This document shows, in pieces, positions 44,282-52,155 of a stretch of 64,000 bases of DNA (its first letter is position 1; every line of letters begins with the position of its first letter). The notes beneath the pieces are model-generated. The model ran no database searches and was not told the origin of the DNA. It saw only the letters and a list, made by a program, of their open reading frames with translations. Source of the stretch: Lachnoclostridium sp. UBA1175 (GTDB lineage Bacteria > Bacillota > Clostridia > Lachnospirales > Lachnospiraceae); contig DBYX01000019.1 of the NCBI GenBank assembly GCA_002311665.1, forward strand, positions 1 through 64,000, written 5' to 3'. The translations under genes and the position numbers were made by a program.

Positions 44282-44770
44282 TCACCTCTTTCTTTTTTGC
44301 GGGTAATAATCTATCCAACGGCCCGAATTTGTTAAAGCATTTGGTCCAATCACCATTTTTCCCCAAGGGAAAATGTGTAAAGTATCTGACGGGGCACGCA
44401 CAACAACGCCCATCTTGTTTGCCAAGTTCTGAGCAAATGTCCCGGTCTCGCTTCCTGTCCGACAAGAAAGTAGCCGGATTTTGCCGCCCGAATACCCTTT
44501 GTCGTGCTTTAAAAACTTTGCCAGACGCCGTTGATCCAGTGTAATCTTAATGTCATCACCACCTTGCGGATTCTTGCGCAAGACGGTCACCGCATTTTCC
44601 GACCCATGAATGGCAACATCTGTAAATCCCGGTTCTTTCTTTACTCGTTTTGCAGCTTCGGCCAACTCTTTCCCGCGTCCGTTTCCAACTAAAGTTGAAT
44701 CGAGTGTAACAACTCCCCTACGCCTTGAACCTGATGTTGCCCCAAAGCCTCCATGATATCCAGCACCCAT
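44282..44770 (-). CDS. Small toxin-like protein with His/Cys protease-like motif
   Basis: This 162-residue basic protein has a glycine-rich start (GAGYHGGFGATSG). The core includes DVAIHGSENA (His55) and KIRLLSCRTGSETGTFAQNLANKMGVVVRAPSD (Cys103). A His and a Cys after a hydrophobic strand, with LLSCxTG...FAQxLA, recalls clan CD cysteine peptidase folds (CHAT, C80, DUF4347) used as C-terminal toxin or processing domains. No secretion signal is seen. DUF4417 starts 0 bp upstream and an immunity-like gene follows. It could be a toxin, an effector or a processing enzyme. Confidence 0.5.
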   Translation of the reverse strand: MGAGYHGGFGATSGSRRRGVVTLDSTLVGNGRGKELAEAAKRVKKEPGFTDVAIHGSENAVTVLRKNPQGGDDIKITLDQRRLAKFLKHDKGYSGGKIRLLSCRTGSETGTFAQNLANKMGVVVRAPSDTLHIFPWGKMVIGPNALTNSGRWIDYYPQKRKR

Positions 44771-45433
44771 CTATTCCACCTCCTTATGAGAGGCGGCATA
44801 ATCGCTTTCAAAGACAACGACCTGAATGCCCATATCCTTGTACTTGCTGAAATACTTTTCCGGCGCCGTCCCATAAACTACGATTACCGTCGGTTTAAGC
44901 CGTTTTACTACTAAATCGAGGCCATCAAGAAAAATTCCTCGGTCAACGGGATTACGCATCGTTCCGTGAGACCCGATTGAAATAACACAACGCTCAGATA
45001 TCCCATCACAACAAACTTTGTACGTCCGACGATCTCCATAGCGTATATTGGGGATTACCTTGACACCGTTCTTCTGCAGCCAATGTCCTATTGCTCTGCT
45101 ACGATAAATATTCCATAGCTGCATCACAAATGGCATGTCGCGGTATAAGCTGAAATCCGGGAGTATTACCCCATTGAATTGCTTAAGGATTTCAAGGTAC
45201 TTCTTCGGATTACGCCATAGCCGTTCAAAGAGAAAATCGTCCTCAAAAAAATGTACCCACTGATTGTGTTCCTTGCACGAGAGCGCTTTCGAAAAAGCAA
45301 TCAACTTGTTCGGAACATCGTAGGTTGGAAGAATGCACGGGAATTCAAACAGCCCAGCATACCTTGCCAGCGTTACTAAAAATGCGTTAAAAACATCTTT
45401 GCAGCTTTTTCGCTGCGAATTAATTCTGCTCAT
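44771..45433 (-). CDS. DUF4417 protein
   Basis: This protein of 220 residues has the DUF4417 hallmark GVILPDFSLYRDMPFVMQLWNIYRSRAIGHWLQKNGVKVIPNIRYGDRRTYKVCCDGIS, then ISIGSHGTMRNPVDRGIFLDGLDLVVKRLKPTVIVVYG. The family occurs in phages and mobile elements; its biochemical role is unknown. AAGGAGGT precedes ATG 45433, which decides the start over an upstream in-frame start. It adjoins the toxin-like gene and has a 5' leader full of repeats. Confidence 0.88.
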   Translation of the reverse strand: MSRINSQRKSCKDVFNAFLVTLARYAGLFEFPCILPTYDVPNKLIAFSKALSCKEHNQWVHFFEDDFLFERLWRNPKKYLEILKQFNGVILPDFSLYRDMPFVMQLWNIYRSRAIGHWLQKNGVKVIPNIRYGDRRTYKVCCDGISERCVISIGSHGTMRNPVDRGIFLDGLDLVVKRLKPTVIVVYGTAPEKYFSKYKDMGIQVVVFESDYAASHKEVE

Positions 45434-45500
45434 CTGAATTACCTCCTTCGTGAGATATACAACCGAAAGAAAGCAGACTTCCCCCGGAGGTGATCTCACA

Positions 45501-45657
45501 GGTACTTCAAATGAACTGTCTAGATTCGAGTTGAAGTACCCGCAAGATAGGTCATTGTTCGAGATTCTTTCCAGTGAACCTCAAACTGCTACTTTTCTTG
45601 TTGCCTTTTGTGACAACATGTGTTAGGATAAAAGTGTCTAGATTCGAGTTGAAGTAC
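45501..45657. repeat. 23-bp direct repeats with inverted arms in the DUF4417 leader
   Basis: An identical 23-bp sequence beginning TGTCTAGATTCGAG occurs at 45517-45539 and 45635-45657, 118 bp apart. The first copy ends in TTGAAGTACC, the perfect inverse of GGTACTTCAA at 45501-45510. They lie in the 347-bp gap between the ImmA/IrrE gene and DUF4417, which holds no convincing gene; the 62-residue frame at 45552-45740 merely spans these repeats. Confidence 0.85.
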
Positions 45658-45664
45658 TCGATTG

Positions 45665-45698
45665 GCACCGTATGATAGTTCCAGCTATCATATGGTGC
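45665..45698. other. 14-bp hairpin upstream of the direct repeats
   Basis: GCACCGTATGATAG and CTATCATATGGTGC (one mismatch) enclose a 6-base loop. On the plus strand it is followed by a T-rich run (TTCTTCTTTT), but no plus-strand gene ends here, so a terminator role is doubtful; it may be part of a recombination or regulatory element with the direct repeats. Confidence 0.6.
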
Positions 45699-45780
45699 TT
45701 CTTCTTTTATCCAGGAAACAACAGAACAAATCAACCACATCCTTTCTTTTTGTTGTTATCGCCTCGGGTTGGCAAGCATA

Positions 45781-46311
45781 TCAGTTATCCGCCTCGTGCA
45801 TTTTATTGTATTGATAAGACGCTGCGTCTTCTGATACGCCACACTTCTCCTCTATCTCCTTAGTGCTCAAATCTCGAGTCAAATGTTCCGCAACCATCAA
45901 CTCTCCTCCGAAACACTTTGCCTGCCATTCAGGGGATTTGTATGCCGGAACCTCTTCGTTCCCAAAGTTTCGCGTAAGTCTGAATCCACAAATGCAAAGC
46001 ATCAAATAGTGGCCAAGTTCATGCGCTATCGTCATACGATCTCGCCCCACGCCTTCCACCGCGCCATCATACACGCTTTCCTTGATTCTGACATGATGTC
46101 GCGTTATATCAGTATCTGCATGGATATCCTTGGGAAACTCTTCATCCGGAACAATTTCATATGTAAACTCCGGAAACACTTCACGCATCGAATCAAGCAA
46201 CTCAACAATTGGGAAATACAACACATCCAAAAGCCCAAGTTCCTTACGGAAAAGATACGCAAGTTCGCGTATCTCTCCGCGGGATTTGGGTTCGACAATA
46301 TACTCACACAT
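45781..46311 (-). CDS. ImmA/IrrE family metallopeptidase
   Basis: This protein of 176 residues has the zinc motif HELGHYLML in the middle (MTIAHELGHY), typical of ImmA/IrrE (COG2856) proteins. In ICEBs1 and Deinococcus these cleave or inactivate an XRE-type repressor upon a signal such as DNA damage. Its start overlaps the end of the XRE gene by 8 bp, the classical pair. It likely derepresses the operators upstream of the XRE gene. Confidence 0.93.
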   Translation of the reverse strand: MCEYIVEPKSRGEIRELAYLFRKELGLLDVLYFPIVELLDSMREVFPEFTYEIVPDEEFPKDIHADTDITRHHVRIKESVYDGAVEGVGRDRMTIAHELGHYLMLCICGFRLTRNFGNEEVPAYKSPEWQAKCFGGELMVAEHLTRDLSTKEIEEKCGVSEDAASYQYNKMHEADN

Positions 46312-46693
46312 CGTTAGGTCCTCCTCCGTCTCCTCGTTCTTTCCTTTTCCTCAGGATTTGGAGGAGCTGTTTGCCAAATATCTCATCAATGCTATCGAAC
46401 TGTCTAGCAAAAGAAACTGCCAGTTGACGATTTGTCTCCGAGGCGTTATTTAAGTTAAGAGATATTGTTTTCTGGGATTCCATTGCAGCTTGCCGTAATT
46501 CTTCCATTTCCGCATCATCAAGCGAATAGTGCTCGTGTAAGATAGCATACCAGCTTTCAGGCATATTCTTTTTTCCGTTTTCTACTGCGGAAAGAAATGC
46601 TGAACTAACACCAAGTTCATCTGCCATGTTCTTTAAAATCTGTTGGTTTCTTATACGGAGTTTTCTTAAATAGTCGCCGAGTTTTGTAATCAT
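46304..46693 (-). CDS. XRE family repressor of the island
   Basis: This protein of 129 residues has an N-terminal helix-turn-helix (LGDYLRKLRIRNQQILKNMADELGVSSAFLSAVENGKKNMPE) and a helical C terminus. It probably represses its own promoter through two inverted repeats around the -35 and the start point (46712-46780) and is inactivated by the adjacent ImmA/IrrE peptidase. AAAGGAG precedes the ATG region. Confidence 0.92.
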   Translation of the reverse strand: MITKLGDYLRKLRIRNQQILKNMADELGVSSAFLSAVENGKKNMPESWYAILHEHYSLDDAEMEELRQAAMESQKTISLNLNNASETNRQLAVSFARQFDSIDEIFGKQLLQILRKRKERGDGGGPNDV

Positions 46694-46711
46694 CTTCCAT
46701 ACACTCCTTTC

Positions 46712-46735
46712 ATGTTAACCGCCTCGGGTTAACAT
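46712..46735. promoter_or_regulatory. Operator 1 of the XRE repressor
   Basis: ATGTTAACC and GGTTAACAT form a perfect 9-bp inverted repeat around GCCTCG, placed just downstream of the -10. Confidence 0.85.
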
Positions 46736-46736
46736 C

Positions 46737-46765
46737 ATAATAGCACCCGCAAATCACTTTGTCAA
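46737..46765 (-). promoter_or_regulatory. Promoter of the XRE-ImmA/IrrE operon
   Basis: TTGACA (46765-46760) and TATTAT (46742-46737) are 17 bp apart on the minus strand; the promoter lies between two operator palindromes. Confidence 0.88.
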
Positions 46766-46782
46766 CCTTTTTTGGTTAACAT
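46761..46782. promoter_or_regulatory. Operator 2 of the XRE repressor (imperfect)
   Basis: GTCAACC and GGTTAAC(AT) flank TTTTTT and match the half-site of operator 1. It overlaps the -35. Confidence 0.75.
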
Positions 46783-46786
46783 CAAA

Positions 46787-46815
46787 GAAACCTCCGACTT
46801 CACGCCGGAGGTTTC
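46787..46815. terminator. Terminator between tnpC-like gene and the XRE promoter
   Basis: GAAACCTCCG and CGGAGGTTTC pair perfectly (10 bp, 9-base loop) just after the DUF6262 gene. The T run is short (TTT on the minus strand), so efficiency is uncertain. Confidence 0.65.
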
Positions 46816-46827
46816 TTATGCTGTGCA

Positions 46828-47217
46828 CTATAAACTCTCTATCATTGAGACTGTTTTCGCATTTGCCAACTTTTTTAATCTTTCGTTCTCTGCCCGTATC
46901 TTTCTGATTTCTTCCTCGCGCAATGCGAGTTTCTTCTTAAGAAGAATTATACTATTTTCCAAAGCGCTGTCAAGGACCACCTTCTGCGGATACACAAACG
47001 ACTGGCCCTCCTGCATGCCTTGGAATCGTCGGAGTTCCGCATGGACATATTTATTATTGTAAAAGAATGCGCGGGACAATCCCGTTTTCCGCATCAGAGC
47101 AGCTACCGTGACCTGTTCACCATTCTGATACAGCTTTGTCATTACAGCAATCGCTTTTTCAACCTTCACCCGGCTTTGCTCTTTGTTTCTCTGCACCATG
47201 TTGTCCTGTTTTGCCAT
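46828..47217 (-). CDS. TnpC-like DUF6262 protein of a Tn554-family element
   Basis: This protein of 129 residues has a helix-turn-helix-like segment (VTVAALMRKTGLSRAFFYNNKYVHAELRRF) followed by a coiled coil (LLKKKLALREEEIRKIRAENERLKKLA). This matches TnpC of Tn554 (about 125 residues), an accessory factor that affects frequency and orientation of transposition. It follows the third recombinase by 12 bp. Confidence 0.85.
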   Translation of the reverse strand: MAKQDNMVQRNKEQSRVKVEKAIAVMTKLYQNGEQVTVAALMRKTGLSRAFFYNNKYVHAELRRFQGMQEGQSFVYPQKVVLDSALENSIILLKKKLALREEEIRKIRAENERLKKLANAKTVSMIESL

Positions 47218-47229
47218 CGCGCACCTCCT

Positions 47230-48720
47230 TTACCATGCCTCGATTAGCTCCGTCAGCGTGTCATCCATGGCTTTTCGCATCGCCCTGGTCTCGTCGGCCA
47301 TCATTTGATCCCCTACCTTACGGTAAAAGCGCAGGCTGCTTGTATTGGCGTGTCCCAACAGCTTTGCTATCGTCACATCGTCCACATGCAGCTCCGTGAG
47401 GCGTTTCCCGTAGCAATGCCGCCAGATATGCGTCCCGACTCCGAACAGCTCCCCGTGGTCGTCCCGGAGATCCTTCTCCCGGATCATCGACATCAGCCGG
47501 TACTGAATCGTGGAATACTGCATCGGCAGCATCGGATCAACCTCAGATACAAAGACATATTCCATCATCCCGTGACGGCAGTTCGTGTATTCACATGCGC
47601 GGTCAAACAACCGCTTCACATCTTCATTGATTGCCTTCTCGTAGGTTCGCCCTGTCTTGACCTGCCGGATCCGCAGAAACATCGCCCCGTTTTCTCCTTC
47701 CCGGATAGCGTCCTGCCGAAGTGTAAGCGTCTCCGAGATCCGTGTTCCCAAAAGCTGATGCAAGATCATTGCACGGGCAAACTGCTCGTTACAGGTGGCG
47801 ATAGCCGCATTTAACCGTTTCACTTCCTCGTCCGAATAGACCTTATATACCCGGATCGGACGCTTCCCGTAATCATCTTCGAAGAAGAGCGTTTCCAAGT
47901 CACGGTTTTCCATGATCTTCCCTGCGGTAACAAAAACGCTTCGCAGATGGGAAAGATCCGAATCATAATATTGCCGTTCGGTATCCTCGGTATTCAGATA
48001 CACAAGATACCGTTCGATTACCTGCCGGGTCACTTCTTTTAGGGATGTCAGGCTGGGATACTTATCTGCGAGGAACCGACTGAAACGCTTTACCGCGGTA
48101 AGCTCCCCACATACCGTTCCCACGGATACCCACTGTAGATGCATATAAATGATCCGTTTCACCTCGTTCCGAAGTGTCTTCTGCACAATCTCCTGAAACG
48201 AAATGCTGCGAATTCCCTTAATCGGATTTTTCTTCAACCTTATCGGCATCTTTGCAAGGTGCCAACGGTCGTCATCATAAAAGAACACTTCCGGCCTCGG
48301 CTTCAGATACAGATAGATCTTTATGATGTACCGGATCAGATCCACGTCAAAAACATAGGTCTTTCCCATCTCCTGCCGATGCCGCATCTTCGTATACCGC
48401 TTTCCCTGTTTCATGAGCCACATCCGCGCCTTACGGAGCATCTGCTCCTCCGGCACATCCAAAAACGATTGTATCTGCGGAAACTCCTCGCAGAGCATAC
48501 GCCCTAGCAAACAGAACGCGGCTCTTTCCCCTCGAATGCTGGTAAGCTTTATCCGCTTTCCCCGTTCCCGTACAAAGGTCTCAATCTCCGTCCGAATAGT
48601 TGTATTCGGGTACTTGTCCAAATGGAAACTATGCCTTGCGGTATAATGCGGATTCCGTTTCGTTTCTTCGCTTGCCCGCTGGAAGCACTCGAGCTCGCCA
48701 AAATAAATCTTTACAGCCAT
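47230..48720 (-). CDS. Tyrosine recombinase, third of the trio
   Basis: This 496-residue site-specific recombinase has catalytic motifs LLGTRISETLTLRQ (first Arg), HIWRHCYGKRL (His-x2-Arg), LGHANTSSLRFYRKV (His and the nucleophilic Tyr region). It has no counterpart in the two-recombinase Tn554 module. The order tnpA-tnpB-third-tnpC with gaps of 3, 7 and 12 bp shows a single operon. Likely the three form a strand-exchange complex. Confidence 0.9.
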   Translation of the reverse strand: MAVKIYFGELECFQRASEETKRNPHYTARHSFHLDKYPNTTIRTEIETFVRERGKRIKLTSIRGERAAFCLLGRMLCEEFPQIQSFLDVPEEQMLRKARMWLMKQGKRYTKMRHRQEMGKTYVFDVDLIRYIIKIYLYLKPRPEVFFYDDDRWHLAKMPIRLKKNPIKGIRSISFQEIVQKTLRNEVKRIIYMHLQWVSVGTVCGELTAVKRFSRFLADKYPSLTSLKEVTRQVIERYLVYLNTEDTERQYYDSDLSHLRSVFVTAGKIMENRDLETLFFEDDYGKRPIRVYKVYSDEEVKRLNAAIATCNEQFARAMILHQLLGTRISETLTLRQDAIREGENGAMFLRIRQVKTGRTYEKAINEDVKRLFDRACEYTNCRHGMMEYVFVSEVDPMLPMQYSTIQYRLMSMIREKDLRDDHGELFGVGTHIWRHCYGKRLTELHVDDVTIAKLLGHANTSSLRFYRKVGDQMMADETRAMRKAMDDTLTELIEAW

Positions 48721-48727
48721 ATCCCCG

Positions 48728-50668
48728 TCACCCCTCCGTTCCTACGGCAAGGGCCGCCGGCATAGACCGGAAATAGGTTTCGTTCGCTGCATCAATCCGC
48801 TTCGGCATATAGTCGAGGTACTGCTTGGTCATATCCGATTCCCGATGCCCGAGGTAATCCCGGATCACTTCGATGGATGCTCCACCGTCATACAGCCGTG
48901 TTGCCACCGTATGTCGGAAATCGTGGGAACGGAAATCATACTTCTCCATCCCCGCTTCCCGCAGGGCTTTCTTAAACTGCTTGGCGAAGGTGCCTGCGTC
49001 GTATGCTTTGCCGTGAGCGCTTTGAAATACATATTCGTCCGCCGCGATGTGATTTTCCTCAATGTACCGTGTCATGAGCTCATACAGTCTCGTCGGTATC
49101 GGAACCACCTTTTCCTGCTTCATCTTGCTCTGGTAGATCTTTATCCAGGCATCCTGTCCGTCAAACGAATATGCATCCCCTCGGATGACACAGACTTCAT
49201 TGACCCGAAGTCCGATGCACCAAAGGTTCAGATACATCAGCCGAAGATGAACCGGCATATCCTTCAGGCAGCACAGCACCTCTTTCTGATAAGCTTCCGG
49301 CACAGTACGGTCATTGTGCCTCGGAAAGGTTTTCTTCAGGTAATACGGGAAGCACGCAGGCATACGTGGCACGATCCGCTCCGTAATCAGAAACCCGTAA
49401 AACTTGGAAAGCGCAATCGCATACCGGTTATACCCTTCCGGCTGCAATCCTCTTTCTTCCAGCAAAGCCATAAACGCCTCAATCTCGCGCTCGGTAACGC
49501 CGGTTGCAACGGTTCCGTTTCCGTCCAAAAACTCAAGGAACTGCAGCACATCATAGTACTGCGCACGGATGGTCAGAAGCGAATACCGTGAGCTCACTCC
49601 CAAGCGGTACCGCATATAGGTTTTCATAATCGCCCGGTTCTTTTCGTTTGCAATCTGCCCGAACGTCAGCTTTTGGATTTCCCTTGCCGGATTCATACGG
49701 CTGTCTGGGAAAGCGAACCGCTCCATAAACCATGTATTCGCGTTCCAGTTGGTTTCTTTTGCAGCGAGAAACAGATATCTTCGGAGATTGAAGACTACCT
49801 GCATATACTGGTCCGTCAGTGTTCCCACGGTACCGTCGATTCGATTCCGAAACCCCTGCTCCTGCGCAAGCGTCATCTGCTCGATATCCGCGATGCCCGT
49901 ATCCACGCAGTAGCGGTAAAACAACCCCAAAGGAATCAGGAACCGTCCGCGCAGATCATGCTGGTTCCGGTTCTCGTTCACCACGGTTCTCAAGAACGAA
50001 AACACCTGCCGTTTCATCAATCCCGGTGCCGGAAGGGAAAAGTCAAAGACCAGTTCTTCCTTGTCCCGGACAAAGTAAAACGACGATGCAATTTCATAAT
50101 TCGGGTGGTAGGAAAGATACATCCGCCTCGGCGCATAGTTCCATTGTGCTATGCGGAACGGATTCTCTGCGTTTGCAAGGCGGATGGCTTCCAGTTTCAG
50201 GACATCGAACGCCTTAACATACTCCGGGATCTTGCTCGTCGCAATCGTTTTTTCCAGATACTCCCGGTATGCGCATTTCAGCTCATAATTGATATCATCA
50301 AAGGTATGGCCTCCGCATAAAAGCAGAAAGCCCAGTGCTTTATTTCGGACCGCTCGTCCGCTGATTAAAACCGCGGCATCGCGCTCAAGTTTATCATTCT
50401 TGGAAATCCAATAGGCAAATACAACCTGCTCCAACAGGTTTCGGAAATACTTCTGCCGTTTCGGCTTCATCACACAGGAATCGACATAGTCCCGGTACCG
50501 CAACAGTTCTGTAACCGTAACCATCTCCAATGTCCCGATCCGGCACATGGCAAGGTAGTCTGCCACAAATGCGCGGGATTCCCCGAACACACCGGTACTG
50601 ACGGCAAGCTGCTCCGAAAGGCGTTCTGCCGGAATGCGTTCCATTGTCTGTAATACTGCTGCCCCCAT
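48728..50668 (-). CDS. Tyrosine recombinase, TnpB-like
   Basis: This recombinase of 646 residues is close to TnpB of Tn554 (630) in length. A long N-terminal DNA-binding region precedes the catalytic domain: WCIGLRVNEVCVIRG (Arg), HDFRHTVATRLYDGG (His-x2-Arg), YLGHRESDMTKQYLDYMP (His, Tyr). Start ATG 50668 lies 3 bp after the tnpA stop. Confidence 0.92.
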   Translation of the reverse strand: MGAAVLQTMERIPAERLSEQLAVSTGVFGESRAFVADYLAMCRIGTLEMVTVTELLRYRDYVDSCVMKPKRQKYFRNLLEQVVFAYWISKNDKLERDAAVLISGRAVRNKALGFLLLCGGHTFDDINYELKCAYREYLEKTIATSKIPEYVKAFDVLKLEAIRLANAENPFRIAQWNYAPRRMYLSYHPNYEIASSFYFVRDKEELVFDFSLPAPGLMKRQVFSFLRTVVNENRNQHDLRGRFLIPLGLFYRYCVDTGIADIEQMTLAQEQGFRNRIDGTVGTLTDQYMQVVFNLRRYLFLAAKETNWNANTWFMERFAFPDSRMNPAREIQKLTFGQIANEKNRAIMKTYMRYRLGVSSRYSLLTIRAQYYDVLQFLEFLDGNGTVATGVTEREIEAFMALLEERGLQPEGYNRYAIALSKFYGFLITERIVPRMPACFPYYLKKTFPRHNDRTVPEAYQKEVLCCLKDMPVHLRLMYLNLWCIGLRVNEVCVIRGDAYSFDGQDAWIKIYQSKMKQEKVVPIPTRLYELMTRYIEENHIAADEYVFQSAHGKAYDAGTFAKQFKKALREAGMEKYDFRSHDFRHTVATRLYDGGASIEVIRDYLGHRESDMTKQYLDYMPKRIDAANETYFRSMPAALAVGTEG

Positions 50669-50671
50669 AAC

Positions 50672-51793
50672 TCACCCCTGCAAAACCCTTTCTACGTCAT
50701 ACAGTCCTCCGTTCTTGGCGTAATACTGATCCATTGCCGCGGTCATTTCCGCGTCATCCACATTCATATACCGTTCCGTCGTCACAATCTGCTTATGTCC
50801 GAGCGCTTTGGAGATCAGGATAGTTTCCCACCCCTTCTTCCGGCGTTCATTTGCGAAATAGTGCCGGAGCATATGCGGTGTAACCTCGATATTCGTCTTC
50901 TTCGCCAGTTGTCCGAAGACCGAATACACGGCGTTGACGTTCATCGGTTCCCCGATGGTTTCCCCCTGGAGATTTACGAATAAATATGGTGTTTCCTTCA
51001 AAAGCCTGCGGTATTCCGTCATATAGAGCATCATCAGCTGGAAGGTGCCTTCGCTGATCTTGGCTCTGCGGATCTCCGCGTTCTTTGCCCTGGCTTCGTT
51101 CTCGTTATCATCCCGAAACACGACCTGAATCGTATGATTCTCGTAATCGATATCCTCTGCATACCGGATTCCGAGAACTTCCCCGATCCGGAAGCCGGTC
51201 TCCGCCGGTAGCAGGAGCAAGAGCTTGTTCCGGATGTTGTCGGTGGAACTGAGTAGCTTGCGGATCTTCTCTTCCGCAATCGTCTTTCCGCCTTTTCCCT
51301 CTGCTGTCAGGTATCCGCGGAATGTACTGACCCGTTTATGATACCGAACGCCATACAAGCCGCCGTATCCGATGGTCCGGCTCTGTAAAACCTTAATCTC
51401 ACCCTCGAGATCATACTGTAGTTGCAGGAACTCATAATATCCGAATACCGCCTGCAGATAACTGTTGCAGGTCGTATTGTTCGGTCGCTTGCTCCGGTCG
51501 GTCGTATGGTTCCCTTCCCTAAGCCAATACAGGAACGCCACAAAATGCTCATGCTGTTCCATGTATCGAAGCTGCAGCACCTGCCGGATGCTGATCCGCT
51601 GCTCCGCAAGGTAATTCAGGTAATAGGCAATGGAAAACGCAATCTTCTTCACCGTATTCGGAGAACAGTTTTCCCGGTCTTTATGCTTCAGGTATTTCGT
51701 CGGTTCGCGCAGAATTCCCCCAGTCTCTGATTCGGTAATCAGAAACCAGCGCTTATCGCTTGTGTCGATTATGTTTTCCACGTGACAATACAT
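50672..51793 (-). CDS. Tyrosine recombinase, TnpA-like
   Basis: This is the first gene of the Tn554-type operon, 373 residues (Tn554 TnpA is 361). The N-terminal SAM-like domain is followed by catalytic Arg202 (ETGFRIGEVLG), His307 and Arg310 (HMLRHYF), His333 (LGHKQ) and Tyr342 (TERYMNV). All are intact, so it is likely active. It is transcribed from a promoter about 105 bp upstream. Confidence 0.93.
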   Translation of the reverse strand: MYCHVENIIDTSDKRWFLITESETGGILREPTKYLKHKDRENCSPNTVKKIAFSIAYYLNYLAEQRISIRQVLQLRYMEQHEHFVAFLYWLREGNHTTDRSKRPNNTTCNSYLQAVFGYYEFLQLQYDLEGEIKVLQSRTIGYGGLYGVRYHKRVSTFRGYLTAEGKGGKTIAEEKIRKLLSSTDNIRNKLLLLLPAETGFRIGEVLGIRYAEDIDYENHTIQVVFRDDNENEARAKNAEIRRAKISEGTFQLMMLYMTEYRRLLKETPYLFVNLQGETIGEPMNVNAVYSVFGQLAKKTNIEVTPHMLRHYFANERRKKGWETILISKALGHKQIVTTERYMNVDDAEMTAAMDQYYAKNGGLYDVERVLQG

Positions 51794-51896
51794 CCTGTTT
51801 CCTCTGCTCTGCGCATCCGATTCCTGTGTGCGATTGTCAAGGTTCTGTGTTGGACCTGACTCTGTTCGGATTTAATATAATCCTTATTGTTGATAT

Positions 51897-51924
51897 ATTA
51901 TATTAACATCTTATACATTGTCAA
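51897..51924 (-). promoter_or_regulatory. Promoter of the recombinase operon
   Basis: TTGACA (51924-51919) and TATAAT (51902-51897) are 16 bp apart on the minus strand. The 362-bp gap from tnpA to the plus-strand HTH gene otherwise holds a palindrome, a plus-strand promoter and a leader. Confidence 0.8.
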
Positions 51925-51966
51925 GTCTTTTATATTCATAATTTAATTAGAAAATCACTTCATTGA

Positions 51967-51984
51967 TTGCAGTATATACTGCAA
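51967..51984. promoter_or_regulatory. 18-bp perfect palindrome between divergent promoters
   Basis: TTGCAGTATATACTGCAA is perfectly symmetrical and lies just upstream of the plus-strand -35. It is a probable operator, possibly for the HTH protein encoded downstream. Confidence 0.7.
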
Positions 51985-51990
51985 ATACAG

Positions 51991-52020
51991 TTGACAACAG
52001 AAGGGGATGTACACTATTAT
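51991..52020 (+). promoter_or_regulatory. Promoter of the plus-strand HTH gene
   Basis: TTGACA (51991-51996) and TATTAT (52015-52020) with an 18-bp spacer. Confidence 0.75.
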
Positions 52021-52031
52021 AGGAGAGCAGA

Positions 52032-52125
52032 ATGTTGCAAAACATACGATTTTAAGCCACATTGTGAAAGGTAGTAGGATTATGGGATGCGGCATCAACA
52101 GAATGGCTTGAATAGCCCATGCCGC
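52032..52125 (+). other. Leader with two tiny ORFs and a hairpin before the HTH gene
   Basis: ATG at 52032, preceded by AGGAGAG, opens a seven-codon frame (MLQNIRF); ATG at 52082 opens a nine-codon frame (MGCGINRMA). The second overlaps a hairpin: GCGGCAT (52089-52095) with ATGCCGC (52119-52125) and an inner GGCT/AGCC. This is the layout of an attenuator-like leader; function is inference. Confidence 0.45.
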
Positions 52126-52155
52126 CGCGTTAATGACACCGAGAATAGGATTCCT

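Noticed and set aside
45665..45698. Intrinsic terminator on the plus strand
   Set aside because: The T-rich run is on the plus side but no plus-strand gene lies upstream; kept as a hairpin of unknown role.
45552..45740. 62-residue minus-strand frame upstream of DUF4417
   Set aside because: It consists mainly of the hairpin arms and the direct repeat, and lacks a ribosome site; better explained as structured non-coding DNA.
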